A model generated the notes under the pieces. That model was not told the origin of the DNA, made no database searches, and was given only the letters and a program-made list of their open reading frames with translations. Shown piece after piece: positions 25,455-34,711 of a stretch of DNA of 39,634 nucleotides. This stretch comes from Subdoligranulum sp. CAG:314 (lineage in GTDB: Bacteria; Bacillota; Clostridia; Christensenellales; CAG-314): NCBI GenBank assembly GCA_000437915.1, contig FR900992.1, forward strand, positions 1 to 39,634, given 5' to 3'. How positions within the stretch are numbered: position 1 is the stretch's first letter; the number at the start of each line of letters is the position of its first letter. The position numbers and the translations under genes were made by a program.

Positions 25455-25940
25455 ATGAAAAAATTTAAAGTATTTGTTTGTATTATAACCGTTTTATGTC
25501 TGTTTTTGTGTTTTGCGGGCTGCGGGGAAAACAAAAGCACAAACAAAAACCTGACCGCTCTCAAGCTTAAAGTGACGGACTTGGACGGAAACGCGGTCTC
25601 AAAAGCGCAAATCACGCTTGTGGAATGCGGTTCGTCGTTTTTTACCGACAACAACGGTTTAAGTCCCACAATGGAAGTTCAAATTTCAAAAACCGCTCTC
25701 AACGTAAACGAGGATTGGTCTACCGTCACCGTTGTGGTCAGCTGCGAGGGCTTTGTCACAACCGTGCTTTTCAATTGCGTGGTCAAAGACAATCAGACAC
25801 GGGGAGACCTGACCATACGCCTTTTTAAGCTCGACCAAAGCGAACTGCCTTACGTTGCGATTGTCGAAGTGCCTCCCGATGATTTTATCAAGAATCTGAC
25901 GGGCGCAACGGACAACGCTCAATCCGAGCCGACCGAATAA
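25455..25940 (+). CDS. Small lipoprotein with Ig/CarboxypepD_reg-like domain
   Basis: 161 residues. The signal peptide MKKFKVFVCIITVLCLFLCF ends in the lipobox FAGC (Cys23), so it is a membrane-anchored lipoprotein. The mature part has LKVTDLDGNAVSKAQITL, with the look of a carboxypeptidase-regulatory-like beta-sandwich, and no catalytic motif. MKKFKV at 25455 is chosen because it gives a proper signal peptide; the frame is open to 25401. The ribosome binding site is weak (AGGAA, about 18 bases upstream). It is divergent from the mutase and upstream of tRNA-Val. Confidence 0.8.
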   Translation: MKKFKVFVCIITVLCLFLCFAGCGENKSTNKNLTALKLKVTDLDGNAVSKAQITLVECGSSFFTDNNGLSPTMEVQISKTALNVNEDWSTVTVVVSCEGFVTTVLFNCVVKDNQTRGDLTIRLFKLDQSELPYVAIVEVPPDDFIKNLTGATDNAQSEPTE

Positions 25941-25980
25941 AACCGAAAAAAAAGATTTTATTTTTTTCCGCGCAAAATAA

Positions 25981-26009
25981 TTGTCAAAACCTTCCCGATA
26001 TGATATAAT
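25981..26009 (+). promoter_or_regulatory. tRNA-Val promoter
   Basis: TTGTCA (25981-25986), a 17-base spacer and TATAAT (26004-26009), 19 bases before the tRNA. Confidence 0.85.
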
Positions 26010-26028
26010 TCTACCGTTAAAAATATAC

Positions 26029-26104
26029 GGGCAATTAACTCAGTTGGGAGAGTGTCTTCTTGACGTGGAGAAAGTCAGGGGTTCGAGTCCCTTATTGCCC
26101 ACCA
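26029..26104 (+). tRNA. tRNA-Val (anticodon GAC), CCA encoded
   Basis: 76 bases fold into a complete cloverleaf: acceptor GGGCAAT/ATTGCCC, D-stem ACTC/GAGT, anticodon stem TCTTC/GGAGA (one G-T pair) around loop TTGACGT with anticodon GAC, 5-base variable loop, T-stem AGGGG/CCCTT with TTCGAGT, discriminator A and encoded CCA. It reads GUC and GUU valine codons. Confidence 0.95.
26084..26102 (+). repeat. 19-bp repeat within the tRNA 3' end, copy 1
   Basis: The T-arm/acceptor end of tRNA-Val is repeated exactly at 26262-26280, 178 bases downstream. Duplicated tRNA 3' ends are typical attachment-site scars. Confidence 0.9.
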
Positions 26105-26111
26105 TTATCCG

Positions 26112-26148
26112 GACGTCGCCTTTTGGCTTGTTCGGATTTTTCTTTTGA
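26112..26148. repeat. 37-bp direct repeat, copy 1
   Basis: Matches 26417-26453 with one mismatch (C to T). A degenerate third copy (ACTTCGCCTTGTGGCTCG) starts at 26161. Confidence 0.9.
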
Positions 26149-26261
26149 CAGAAAATCCGAACTTCGCCTTGTGGCTCGTCCGTCTCGGCAGTACAATAAT
26201 TGAGGACGAATTTTGTGACGCTCGCACACGTTGCTCGCTGCTCCGTCGCTGCCGCTCCTTG

Positions 26262-26280
26262 CGAGTCCCTTATTGCCCAC
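26262..26280. repeat. 19-bp tRNA 3'-end repeat, copy 2
   Basis: Exact copy of 26084-26102 in the same orientation, with no tRNA body in front of it. This is an att-like scar. Confidence 0.9.
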
Positions 26281-26305
26281 ACCACGTCGAAACGCGACGA
26301 ACTTT

Positions 26306-26340
26306 GCAAATAAGACAGCTTTTGCTGTCTTATTTGCTTT
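26306..26340 (+). terminator. Strong hairpin with 14-bp arms
   Basis: GCAAATAAGACAGC (26306-26319), loop TTTT and GCTGTCTTATTTGC (26324-26337), followed by TTT. Terminator-like; it could end tRNA transcription. Confidence 0.6.
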
Positions 26341-26356
26341 AACGTCGGTCTCCTTT

Positions 26357-26390
26357 CCCAAAAAGTTTCAAGGAACTTTTGGGATTTTTA
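26357..26390 (+). terminator. Hairpin followed by a T-run
   Basis: CCCAAAAAGTT (26357-26367) pairs, with one bulge, with AACTTTTGGG (26374-26383), followed by ATTTTTA. Confidence 0.55.
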
Positions 26391-26416
26391 ATTTAGTATT
26401 AGCAAAATCAAATCTC

Positions 26417-26453
26417 GACGTCGCTTTTTGGCTTGTTCGGATTTTTCTTTTGA
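26417..26453. repeat. 37-bp direct repeat, copy 2
   Basis: Matches 26112-26148 with one mismatch, 305 bases further along in the same orientation. Confidence 0.9.
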
Positions 26454-26459
26454 AAATAA

Positions 26460-26493
26460 AAAAACGGAACAGGCAAACGCCTGTTCCGTTTTT
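26460..26493. terminator. Bidirectional terminator of the surface operon
   Basis: Perfect 15-bp arms (26460-26474 and 26479-26493) around loop AAAC, with A- and T-tracts outside. It lies 33 bases after the stop of the 1689-residue lipoprotein. Confidence 0.9.
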
Positions 26494-26525
26494 GTTTCAG
26501 TATTAGAACACCGATTTTTTTGCCG

Positions 26526-29500
26526 TCAAGCTGCCAGCTCCTGTTCCTCCACAGGCTGCTGTTCGCTTTCCTCGGGTTGTTCCTCCTCGACGACTTCCGT
26601 AATCTCTGCCGTCTTGCTGCCTTCTTCGCCGCTTATCTTGACGGTGAAGGTTTTTCCTGCGGAGTTTTTAACCGTGTAAACGTCGGCTACGTCGTCATAA
26701 ACGCTCTCGGTAATCAGATAGAGGTAAGTGGTTTCATTTTCCGTTTCTTCGTCTTTGACGGTATTCGAAATCAAAAGAATGCCTTTTGTAGGACTCAAAT
26801 CAACGAATGACAAGCCGTCCTCGGAATAAATTGTTTCCACAGTCTCACAAGAAACTGTAACCGTGTCAATGAGACTGAGAATATAAGGATTCTTTTCTTC
26901 CTCATCCGAACCTACTCCTGTATCGGTTTTTTCCGTAATCTCTATCGTGTAGTAGGTTGTGGAAGTAATCTTGCCGTCATCCGTCTTTTCTCTGAGCACA
27001 TAATAAACTTTGCTCAAAGAAGTGGCGTAAATGTTGGCGGCAGATTCAATTTCAACGTCATCCTTGAACAGCTTGATTGAGTAGAACGCACCCTGCGCCA
27101 AGCTGGTGTCGGTGGCGATAACTCTTTCAAACACGACTTTGTAACCGTCCGCGCTCTCTACCGTTTCCTCGCGTGTCATGGCGTAAACATTGTAACCCGA
27201 ACCGACATAAGTGCTGCCGATAGCGAAATACAGGTGATAATCGTAGCCGTCCTCTCCCTCGAAGTTTACCGTATAAATTTTTGTCTCTTCGTCGTATACG
27301 TAATCGGCGGTATTAAAGGACAGAATATTGCCATTCAAGTCATACATGAGAGCACTTACGCCGAATGTGCCCTTTATGTAGGAATTTTCGGCGGCGACGC
27401 CGGTTTCGTCATAATCGGTTATTATTGCAATTTCACCCCAACTGTTTGCTAAGCTCTGACCGAACAGCATCGCATAGAGGTAGTACATGTTCAAATATGT
27501 GCAGGAAGGAAGGGTCCTTCTGTGCTCCATCGCGGTGACTTTATAGGTATTTCTGTCGCCGTTGAACGTCACGCTGATGTAGAAACGGAAATACTGAACC
27601 GTGACGTACATCGTTCCGTTTTCCTCTCTTGTGACGGTGCAATCGAACTCTTTGCCGTCGATTTTCACCTTGCCCGACACATTGAAACTGGTTAAACCGT
27701 TGGGAGTGAAAGTCAAATCCTCAAGAGGCTTTTTGTAATTTTCTTCACCCTCTTTTTCAAGGGGCACGGGATATTTTTCTTTCGTTGCTTCATCGCGTCC
27801 GAACAATACGGCAAAGCCGTTGTTGCGGATATATGTTACGTCGTTGTACTCAACGGTTTCGGCAAACGTACCGAACTGTTCCTCTACAAAACCGTATTCG
27901 TTTGTTACAACGCCCGTTTCGCCCGCGTTGGCTCTGCGATAAATAACTACTATGTCGTTTACAACATTGTAGTAATAACGCGTAGCGCCGTTGAAAACGG
28001 CAAAACCGTATTTTGTGAACTGCAACGACGCGCCAAGGTCGGAAGTGTAATATCCTCTTTCCGGGAAGTTGAAAGGCGTGGCAACACCTTTTTCGTTGTC
28101 ATAAATGTAGATGCAAGCGTCTTCGACTTGGGTGCTTGCGTAGTAGAGCATATTATCCGTTATGATAATATATTCTCCGACTTCCCTTTCGCCCATCTTG
28201 TTGTATCTGACCGCTCCGCCGTTTTCGTCAAGCACGAGCACGGAGAAATCGGTTTCATTGACGTAGATACGCGCCACCTCTTTGTGCGAAACCACAAAGA
28301 CATTGTAATAGGACGAGGAAATCTGAATAACGCCGCGTTTGCCTACTATCGTCGTATTTTCGCTTCCGTCTTGATAAACGAGAGTGAACTCGTAGCCGTC
28401 GGACGTGTAGGTTCCGTTATCGTCGATGTAATTCTTTTCGGAATCATTGCCGATAGTAAATACGGAAAGCTTGCCGTAGCCGTCCAGCTCGACGTAAACG
28501 CCTGTGGCGTTCTGATTGTCCATCAGAATGTATGTTCCGTACTCGGCTCCGCGCGCGGTGAATTGTTTGTTGTCTTTAATGTCAAAGTAACGGTACGCGT
28601 TGTCGATAATCATGCAAACGACATTGCTTTCGGAAATAAAGTAACTGCTCTTTACCGTTGTGCCGTCGTCGCTGTTGAAATACTCCGCCATGTAGCTGAA
28701 TCCGTCCAGTTTCAACCTGCTGCCGTTTTCCGCACGATAATCGCCGTTGTAAGTCTCGTTGTAGCGCGAGAACAAATTGTTGTTGGATGCGTAAAGGCGG
28801 ATAAATTTGAAGGTAAGCGCCTCGTCGGAAGAAGTAAACACCCAAATATCCGAACCATCCACAGCGGTAAACTCGGAAGATTTTTCAACCGTGCCTTCGT
28901 AAACGGTTTCGGTTTCTCCGTCTTTCACGGTGTAAACCGCGCCGCCCTTGCCGTCAAAAGCAAGAGTTTGGTTTGAGGTGTACTTGTTGCCTTGGATAAT
29001 TTCCTTAGCGGTGTAGGGAGCGTGTTGAAGGACAATGAACGTATTATTTTCTTCGTCAAGTTCCAAATACATTGTGCCCTGAGAGGTAGACACTGTCAAT
29101 ATGTTGCCGCTGACGGTATATACCGCAGTGAAGCTGCCGTCTGTGCTGTTGTACACGATAAATCCGCCGACAAGGAAAATGCTCGCGTCGCCAGAAGTAT
29201 ATGTGGCGGTCGGCAACTTCGTAGTTGTGTTGTCGGAGCCGTCAATTCCCTTAGTTGTCACGGAATACCAATAAGTAACGCCCACGTTGCCCTTGCTCGT
29301 TTGCAAAACGGCAGTGTTGAATACAAACGACACGACGGTCTGCAAATCGTAAGGCTCGGTAACGAGTTCTTCCTCAACGTCAAAATATTTATCCGCAGTG
29401 TACATATAGGTTTTTGTGTTTTCGTCAAACACTATCGTGCCTTCGGAAATTTTGACATATTCAGATTGTTTTGTGCGTCCGTAAAGGGTGGCTTTGCCCT

Positions 29501-31595
29501 CTGCGCCGTCGTTGACAGCCAGCAACGGAGAGTACCAATAAAGAACCTCGGGGTCGCTGTCTCTGTAATAATATTCGCCGTAAGAGTTGTGCTTCTTTTC
29601 AAAGTAATACTTGGTTTCGGTTATCGGGTTGTCGTTGTCTCCGACTGCGCCCGTGTCAACCTCAACATCCTTGACGATAAATGTAAAGGTAGCGGGATTG
29701 CTGCCCACTGCGCCCTGCTCGGAATAGAACCTGATAATGCTTCCGCCGAGCACGGACGTGCCGACAACCTGATAAACGCCTTTGAGCGTTGTGGTGCCGT
29801 CGAAATACGTCGCGCTGTAAAGCCCGTCCATCGTAAAAGTGGCTTGGGAATTCTCGGATTCATAGGTTTTGTCGGAGCTTTCGTCGTAGATAACATAGCC
29901 CTGCACAGAGGTGCCGCTCATAATCTGAAATACGCCCGCGACAATGCCCATAGACGTCCTCAAAGTTATGAGCTGAGTCTCGGTGTCGTAAGTATACCTG
30001 TACGCCGAAGTAGAAGTACCCATGTTGATAACGGCGGTTCCGAAGCCGTCGAGCAGCATCTGATAAACCGACGTGAAGTAAACCAGTTGACCGTCGTTGA
30101 TTGCAAAGCGCACAAGACCGCCGTTGTCGCGTCCCAAAGCGTACTCTTCTTCGTTGCGTATTTGAAAAGCGTCCGTACCGCCGGCAGTACCGACTATGAA
30201 GTTAAAGTTGTCTCCGCCGTCGTCAAAATGCGTGGTATAAATACCGTTTTCGTCTACGGTATAATAGCCTTTGCGCTCAACGGTAATAATTCCCTTTTCG
30301 TCTTTTTCGACATACGAGATTCCGTCAAATCTGTCAATTTGGAGGAATACGTCACTGTTGACTCCCACTCCGGAGACAAAGAGGTCGTACGTCATGCCGC
30401 TGTTGCCGTTATCCTGAAAAACAAAGGTTCCGTTTTCATTGACCTTGCCGGTAATCACTATATCGTCTTTCGAGTTTCTGATACGGAACTCGTTGTTCTT
30501 GGCGTTCAACTCGCCGATAAAATACTCGCCGCCGCGATACAAATAAACTACTTCGGCGTCGTCGGGGTCGAGGAATATGTAGTCTTCGCCCTCGAACATA
30601 TCGACGAGACCGACGCTCCACACCGCCTCGAACACCATGTCGTCGTCGGGAATGAAGCTTTCGGGCTCGGTATCAACGCTGCCGTCCTGAATGGAGTTTC
30701 TGAGCAAAGAGTATATTATATTGGTTTTGTATATGGTTTCTCCGCCGTCGGCGGTCCAGCCGACTAGAAGTCTGCCTTCGCTCTCGAAATTTACGGGCAC
30801 GGTGATTTCTTCGCCGTACTTGACTTCAAAGGATACGTCGTCGAACTCCTCGCCCGCATCGAAAAAGACAAATAAAGTCTTTCTGTCAAAATAAAGTTTA
30901 AATACGTTTTCGGACGCGTTTTCAGACAAGGTTTTGCTCGCGACCTCGCCCTCGTGACCGACATTTCTTTCAAAACCCGTCACATCTATTTCGGGAGAAA
31001 CTTGCGTTCCCGCCCAATCGTAAGCCGTGACGTCGCTGTCCGCTTTGACATACTTGGTTTCGTCGTCTTTGTCCTGCAAATACAATTCAACGGTGTAAGC
31101 GACCTTGTATTTGGCTTTGAGCGTGACGTTTTCCGAAGGCATAACAGCGCTCTCGGACAATGCGTCGTCACCTTTGAACCAGCCTGCGAACTGATGATTG
31201 GCTTTTGACGGCGCAAGCTCCTTGACCGCGTTATACAAATTTGCTCCCGCTTTCAAATGCAACGACGTCGCGGAAAGCGAGCCGCCGTCAAGGTCAAGCG
31301 TAACTGTATAAAGCTGCGTCCACTTTGCGTAATAAGTAGCGTCGTTTTCAGCCACCACGCTTGTAACCGCGCTGCCGGAAAAGTTTGCGTCCGTGAACCA
31401 GCCGTCGAACTCGAAACCTGTCCTTGTGGGTACGGGTAATTCATAGCTCTCGCCCTTTTTGACCTCAACGGTTTCTATCGAGCTTCCGCCGTTGGTCTCA
31501 AAGGACAACTTTACGATGTCTTTGCCGCAGGCAGAAACTGCGCACAGAACAATCGCAAATAAAATTGCCGTTAATAAAAACCTAAATTTTTTCAT
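26526..31595 (-). CDS. Giant lipoprotein with InlB-type repeats
   Basis: 1689 residues. The signal peptide ends in the lipobox VSAC (Cys23), so it is exported and lipid-anchored. Two InlB B-type (Listeria-Bacteroides) repeats occupy about 28-95 and 96-165 (FETNGGSS, GFEFDGWFTD, YYAKW; LDLDGGS, HQFAGWFKG). The long remainder (about 330-1650) is made of loosely repeated beta-rich units with patterns such as GxYTxxxx, DGxGxL and YFD. They are not a family I can name. The tail is Glu/Gln-rich (VEEEQPEESEQQPVEEQ) and has no sortase motif. AGGAG precedes the ATG by 12 bases. It lies 176 bases after the LRR lipoprotein and is probably the last gene of that operon. An adhesin or surface-layer role is inferred. 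Confidence 0.88.
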   Translation of the reverse strand: MKKFRFLLTAILFAIVLCAVSACGKDIVKLSFETNGGSSIETVEVKKGESYELPVPTRTGFEFDGWFTDANFSGSAVTSVVAENDATYYAKWTQLYTVTLDLDGGSLSATSLHLKAGANLYNAVKELAPSKANHQFAGWFKGDDALSESAVMPSENVTLKAKYKVAYTVELYLQDKDDETKYVKADSDVTAYDWAGTQVSPEIDVTGFERNVGHEGEVASKTLSENASENVFKLYFDRKTLFVFFDAGEEFDDVSFEVKYGEEITVPVNFESEGRLLVGWTADGGETIYKTNIIYSLLRNSIQDGSVDTEPESFIPDDDMVFEAVWSVGLVDMFEGEDYIFLDPDDAEVVYLYRGGEYFIGELNAKNNEFRIRNSKDDIVITGKVNENGTFVFQDNGNSGMTYDLFVSGVGVNSDVFLQIDRFDGISYVEKDEKGIITVERKGYYTVDENGIYTTHFDDGGDNFNFIVGTAGGTDAFQIRNEEEYALGRDNGGLVRFAINDGQLVYFTSVYQMLLDGFGTAVINMGTSTSAYRYTYDTETQLITLRTSMGIVAGVFQIMSGTSVQGYVIYDESSDKTYESENSQATFTMDGLYSATYFDGTTTLKGVYQVVGTSVLGGSIIRFYSEQGAVGSNPATFTFIVKDVEVDTGAVGDNDNPITETKYYFEKKHNSYGEYYYRDSDPEVLYWYSPLLAVNDGAEGKATLYGRTKQSEYVKISEGTIVFDENTKTYMYTADKYFDVEEELVTEPYDLQTVVSFVFNTAVLQTSKGNVGVTYWYSVTTKGIDGSDNTTTKLPTATYTSGDASIFLVGGFIVYNSTDGSFTAVYTVSGNILTVSTSQGTMYLELDEENNTFIVLQHAPYTAKEIIQGNKYTSNQTLAFDGKGGAVYTVKDGETETVYEGTVEKSSEFTAVDGSDIWVFTSSDEALTFKFIRLYASNNNLFSRYNETYNGDYRAENGSRLKLDGFSYMAEYFNSDDGTTVKSSYFISESNVVCMIIDNAYRYFDIKDNKQFTARGAEYGTYILMDNQNATGVYVELDGYGKLSVFTIGNDSEKNYIDDNGTYTSDGYEFTLVYQDGSENTTIVGKRGVIQISSSYYNVFVVSHKEVARIYVNETDFSVLVLDENGGAVRYNKMGEREVGEYIIITDNMLYYASTQVEDACIYIYDNEKGVATPFNFPERGYYTSDLGASLQFTKYGFAVFNGATRYYYNVVNDIVVIYRRANAGETGVVTNEYGFVEEQFGTFAETVEYNDVTYIRNNGFAVLFGRDEATKEKYPVPLEKEGEENYKKPLEDLTFTPNGLTSFNVSGKVKIDGKEFDCTVTREENGTMYVTVQYFRFYISVTFNGDRNTYKVTAMEHRRTLPSCTYLNMYYLYAMLFGQSLANSWGEIAIITDYDETGVAAENSYIKGTFGVSALMYDLNGNILSFNTADYVYDEETKIYTVNFEGEDGYDYHLYFAIGSTYVGSGYNVYAMTREETVESADGYKVVFERVIATDTSLAQGAFYSIKLFKDDVEIESAANIYATSLSKVYYVLREKTDDGKITSTTYYTIEITEKTDTGVGSDEEEKNPYILSLIDTVTVSCETVETIYSEDGLSFVDLSPTKGILLISNTVKDEETENETTYLYLITESVYDDVADVYTVKNSAGKTFTVKISGEEGSKTAEITEVVEEEQPEESEQQPVEEQELAA

Positions 31596-31771
31596 GCTTA
31601 AATATATCTCCTGTATTTATATTTAATGTTTTCCTACACAAGTGTATTTGAGTTTCGACGCCGTTTCACATGAAGGTAAGCTCCTTTGACATTGATATGC
31701 CCTATTTATTCAATCTGCGGATTTTCATCCGAGAATTGCAAAATAACAATCAATCCTTTTGCGCAAATTCT

Positions 31772-34684
31772 TCAAGACCAGAGCGACGGAACATCCGACC
31801 ACGGCCAGTCGATTTCTCCTTCACCCGGTTCTTCGTCGTCCGGCTCCTCCGTTTCTACCTCCCAGACGGTGTAGAGCGTCGTTCCCTCAGGCAGGTCGGC
31901 AATGTCACTGCCTGTCAATTCGGGCGTCGTTCCGTCAGCCTGCGTTGTCCAGCCCGAAAAGTTGTAACCCCTACGGGAAGGCGAGGAGAATCTGTTGTTT
32001 CCGAGTACAGGCGCGCTGTCGCCCGACTCACTCAATCTTTCGACATTGAGCATCAAGCTTTCGTTTATAGTAACCGAAACGACATAGCTTCCGTCTTCGG
32101 ACAAGGTGCAGCCCAGCATAACGGGACGAAATGAGGAATTCCACCTCGTATCCCAGCTCTCGGGCACGCTTTGGGCGTCGCTGTAAACGGTCAACTGTGT
32201 GCACCTGTAAAACGCGTGCGCTCCGACATTTTCCAAAGTGCTCGGCAAGAGCACCGACAAAAGCCCGGTACAGCTTCTGAAAGCCTGTTCTCCGATTGTT
32301 TTGAGACTCGATGGCAGATAGAGCCGAGTCAGGTTTCTGTTTGCGTAAAAAGCAAATTTTCCGATTTGTTCGATGCCGTCGGCAAACTCCGCGCGTCTCA
32401 GCGATGCGCAATCCGAAAAAGCATAGTCGCCTATCACCCGCAGCGAAGAAGGAAATTCAAAGGTTTTGAGGTTGGCACAACGCGCAAAGGCATATTGACC
32501 GATAGTCGTAAGGTTAGGCACAGCCCCCTCTACAAATCCTACCTTTTTCAACGCAATGCAGTCTTGAAACGCAAGCGCACCGATAGATACGACGCTAGAA
32601 GGCAAGTAAACTTCGCTCAGCGAAATGCAGTTCAAAAAGGCATATGCCGAAACTTCCTTCAAATAATCTCCGAAGTCGATTGTCTTGATGTTTTTGCATC
32701 TGAAAAACGCAAAGTAACCGATTTCCTCGACACGTCCGCTCGACAGGTCAATCTCGCTCAACGTATGGCAATCGTAAAAAGCGGAACGTCCTATCTTTTT
32801 GAGATTTGCAGGTATATCAATGCTGTACAGTGACTCGCATTTGTAGAAAGTGTAATCCTTTATTTCCTGAAGGTTTTCGTTGAGAGAAATTGCAGACAGA
32901 CCGGTACAGTTGTAAAAAGCGCCCGTTCCGAGATAACGCACGTCGGTAATGGCGCCTCTGACATTTTTGAGAGACTCACAACCCAAAAACGCGAAGTCTG
33001 CGATGCCTATCGTATCATCCTTCAAAGTTACGGTAGTAATGTTTATTTCTTTTCCTTCCGCATCGACGGTGTTGTAGCCTACCACCCAATTTCCGGCGTA
33101 AACAACGCCTTCTTCGGTGGGATTGTTCCACAAAGCGGTGTCTACAAATGCTTTTTCTCCTATGCTTGTCACGCTAGCGGGTATTAGATTTCCGTTTTCC
33201 GGGTTAGCCAATTTGTCGCAGCCGTAAAAAGCATTGGTACCGATGCTTTTCAGATTTTCACCTAAATTCAAAATCATCAGATTGTCGCAATCGGTAAAAA
33301 CGCCGTAAGCTATTGTTTCCACACCGGGCAGCGTGACGCTGTACAATGCTTTGTTTTTTGCAAAGCAGGAATCGCCCAGATACTTTATCGATGAGGGCAA
33401 CACGACTTTTGTAAGGTTTTCGCACGATGTAAAGGCTCTGCCGACAATGCCGACCGTTCCCTCTTTGAAATCGTTCGCACTCAACTCGGTAATATCGGCG
33501 CGGTTTTCCACGGCAACCACCCAATTATCGGCGTAAATGATATTGTCTCCGGCGGTTAAGCAGTCGTTGTAAACCTTGGTTCCGTTGAAAACACCGCTGC
33601 CGACCGTCGTGAGGGACTGAGGCATAGTGACCTCGCTCAGCTCCGTACAGGCATTGAAAGCGCCAATTCCCAACGAAACAAGCCCTTCGGGCAAAGCCAC
33701 CTGCGTGAGCTTGGGACATTCGGCAAAGGCATATGCGGCAATACGTATCAATGAGGAATTTTCCGCAAATTCAATTTCGGAAAGATTGCCGCAACGGGAA
33801 AACGCCCTTTCGTCAAGTAAAATGAGCTGGCTGCCGAAACTTATCGACTCCAAGACAGAGCACTCGGAAAACGCATGACTGTATATTGCCAGCAAGGCAT
33901 CGGGAAGCTCGATTGATTTCAACGAATTGCAGCCGACAAACGCGGCTTCGCCTATCAAAATTACATTGTCGCCCAGCACAACCTTTTCAAGCGCGCGGCA
34001 ATAGGAAAAAGTATTGGCTTCCACCGTATCGACATTTTCGGGCAAGGTGATTTCCTTTAACGACAGACATGAGCTGAATGCCCCGCTCCCTATGTAAGTG
34101 ACAGACTGCGGAATAACAATGCTTTCAAGGTCGGGACAATTGTAAAACGCTTCGTCGCCGATTGACCTGACATTGTTTCCTACAACGATGTTTTTTACTT
34201 TGCTAGCTCTGAAAGCAGAGTTTGCGATTTCCGTGACGGGCTTGCCGCGATAGACGTCCTCGATTGTGAAGCTGTCGGTGCACGTGCCCGCGCTTGTTAT
34301 CGCATATTCGGTGTTGTTGTTGATTAAGGTGTAAACACAGCCCGTTTCGTAATTTTTGTGAAACGAAACGACCTCCGACCAATCGGACTCCTTGGCGGAG
34401 CTGTCTCTCGGCACCGCTTTTATGCGAATTTCGTAATCGCCCTCCTGATAACTTGACAGCGAATAGCTTGTTTTGCGGGAGACAACGGTATCGGTTTCTC
34501 CCGTCGCAATGCTTTTTATTTCCAGACTGTACGTTCGGGCGTTTTCCACCGAACTCCAAGTCATCAGATAATCGTCGTCAATACGGATTTTTTCGGGGAC
34601 GGCAAGCGTCTTTCCGCATCCGACAAATATCAGCAGGCACATCGACAAAACGAAAGCCGCTATAAATGTAAGAAGTTTTTTCAT
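31772..34684 (-). CDS. BspA-type leucine-rich-repeat lipoprotein
   Basis: 970 residues. Signal peptide with lipobox FVGC (Cys23). A fibronectin-III-like domain follows (about 27-115, LMTWSSVENARTYSLEI). About 140-860 is a long array of LRR_5/BspA repeats (IGDEAFYNCPDLESIVIPQS, IGSGAFSSC, IGEAAFVGC and others), interrupted twice by segments containing YADNWVVAVE and YAGNWVVGYN. An InlB-like repeat (GYNFSGWTTQ, LYTVWEV) and an acidic tail end it. Such proteins commonly bind host or neighbour surfaces. GGAG precedes the ATG, 27 bases after the VWA gene, so the two are co-transcribed. Confidence 0.92.
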   Translation of the reverse strand: MKKLLTFIAAFVLSMCLLIFVGCGKTLAVPEKIRIDDDYLMTWSSVENARTYSLEIKSIATGETDTVVSRKTSYSLSSYQEGDYEIRIKAVPRDSSAKESDWSEVVSFHKNYETGCVYTLINNNTEYAITSAGTCTDSFTIEDVYRGKPVTEIANSAFRASKVKNIVVGNNVRSIGDEAFYNCPDLESIVIPQSVTYIGSGAFSSCLSLKEITLPENVDTVEANTFSYCRALEKVVLGDNVILIGEAAFVGCNSLKSIELPDALLAIYSHAFSECSVLESISFGSQLILLDERAFSRCGNLSEIEFAENSSLIRIAAYAFAECPKLTQVALPEGLVSLGIGAFNACTELSEVTMPQSLTTVGSGVFNGTKVYNDCLTAGDNIIYADNWVVAVENRADITELSANDFKEGTVGIVGRAFTSCENLTKVVLPSSIKYLGDSCFAKNKALYSVTLPGVETIAYGVFTDCDNLMILNLGENLKSIGTNAFYGCDKLANPENGNLIPASVTSIGEKAFVDTALWNNPTEEGVVYAGNWVVGYNTVDAEGKEINITTVTLKDDTIGIADFAFLGCESLKNVRGAITDVRYLGTGAFYNCTGLSAISLNENLQEIKDYTFYKCESLYSIDIPANLKKIGRSAFYDCHTLSEIDLSSGRVEEIGYFAFFRCKNIKTIDFGDYLKEVSAYAFLNCISLSEVYLPSSVVSIGALAFQDCIALKKVGFVEGAVPNLTTIGQYAFARCANLKTFEFPSSLRVIGDYAFSDCASLRRAEFADGIEQIGKFAFYANRNLTRLYLPSSLKTIGEQAFRSCTGLLSVLLPSTLENVGAHAFYRCTQLTVYSDAQSVPESWDTRWNSSFRPVMLGCTLSEDGSYVVSVTINESLMLNVERLSESGDSAPVLGNNRFSSPSRRGYNFSGWTTQADGTTPELTGSDIADLPEGTTLYTVWEVETEEPDDEEPGEGEIDWPWSDVPSLWS

Positions 34685-34711
34685 TTCTTCTCCTTTGAGA
34701 ATTGCAACGTA

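Larger units (their letters stand above)
26105..26525. other. Gene-free region after tRNA-Val: repeats and hairpins
   Basis: These 421 bases hold no credible gene. They contain a duplicated tRNA 3' end, a 37-bp direct repeat pair, a hairpin TTCGGATTTT/AAAATCCGAA (26131-26161), a short hairpin CGTCG/CGACG (26285-26299), two terminator-like hairpins and the bidirectional terminator of the surface operon. Apparent reading frames here overlap the tRNA or repeats and have no start signals. Confidence 0.8.

Noticed and set aside
26040..26309. Minus-strand frame reading NKGLEPLTFSTSRRHSPN at its end
   Set aside because: This is the antisense of tRNA-Val, a well-known kind of false gene call.
28992..30767. 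A 591-codon open frame on the plus strand
   Set aside because: It lies entirely antisense to the giant lipoprotein, has no ribosome binding site and a low-complexity, shadow-like composition. Similar long plus-strand frames at 7266-7883, 8211-8930, 13392-13973, 15224-16048, 16307-17233, 19952-20992 and 24309-25253 were rejected for the same reason.
31596..31771. Possible small gene or strong promoter between the two lipoproteins
   Set aside because: Only very short frames (one is ATG TCA AAG GAG .. ATG TGA) and weak promoter-like hexamers are present; read-through from the LRR gene is as likely.
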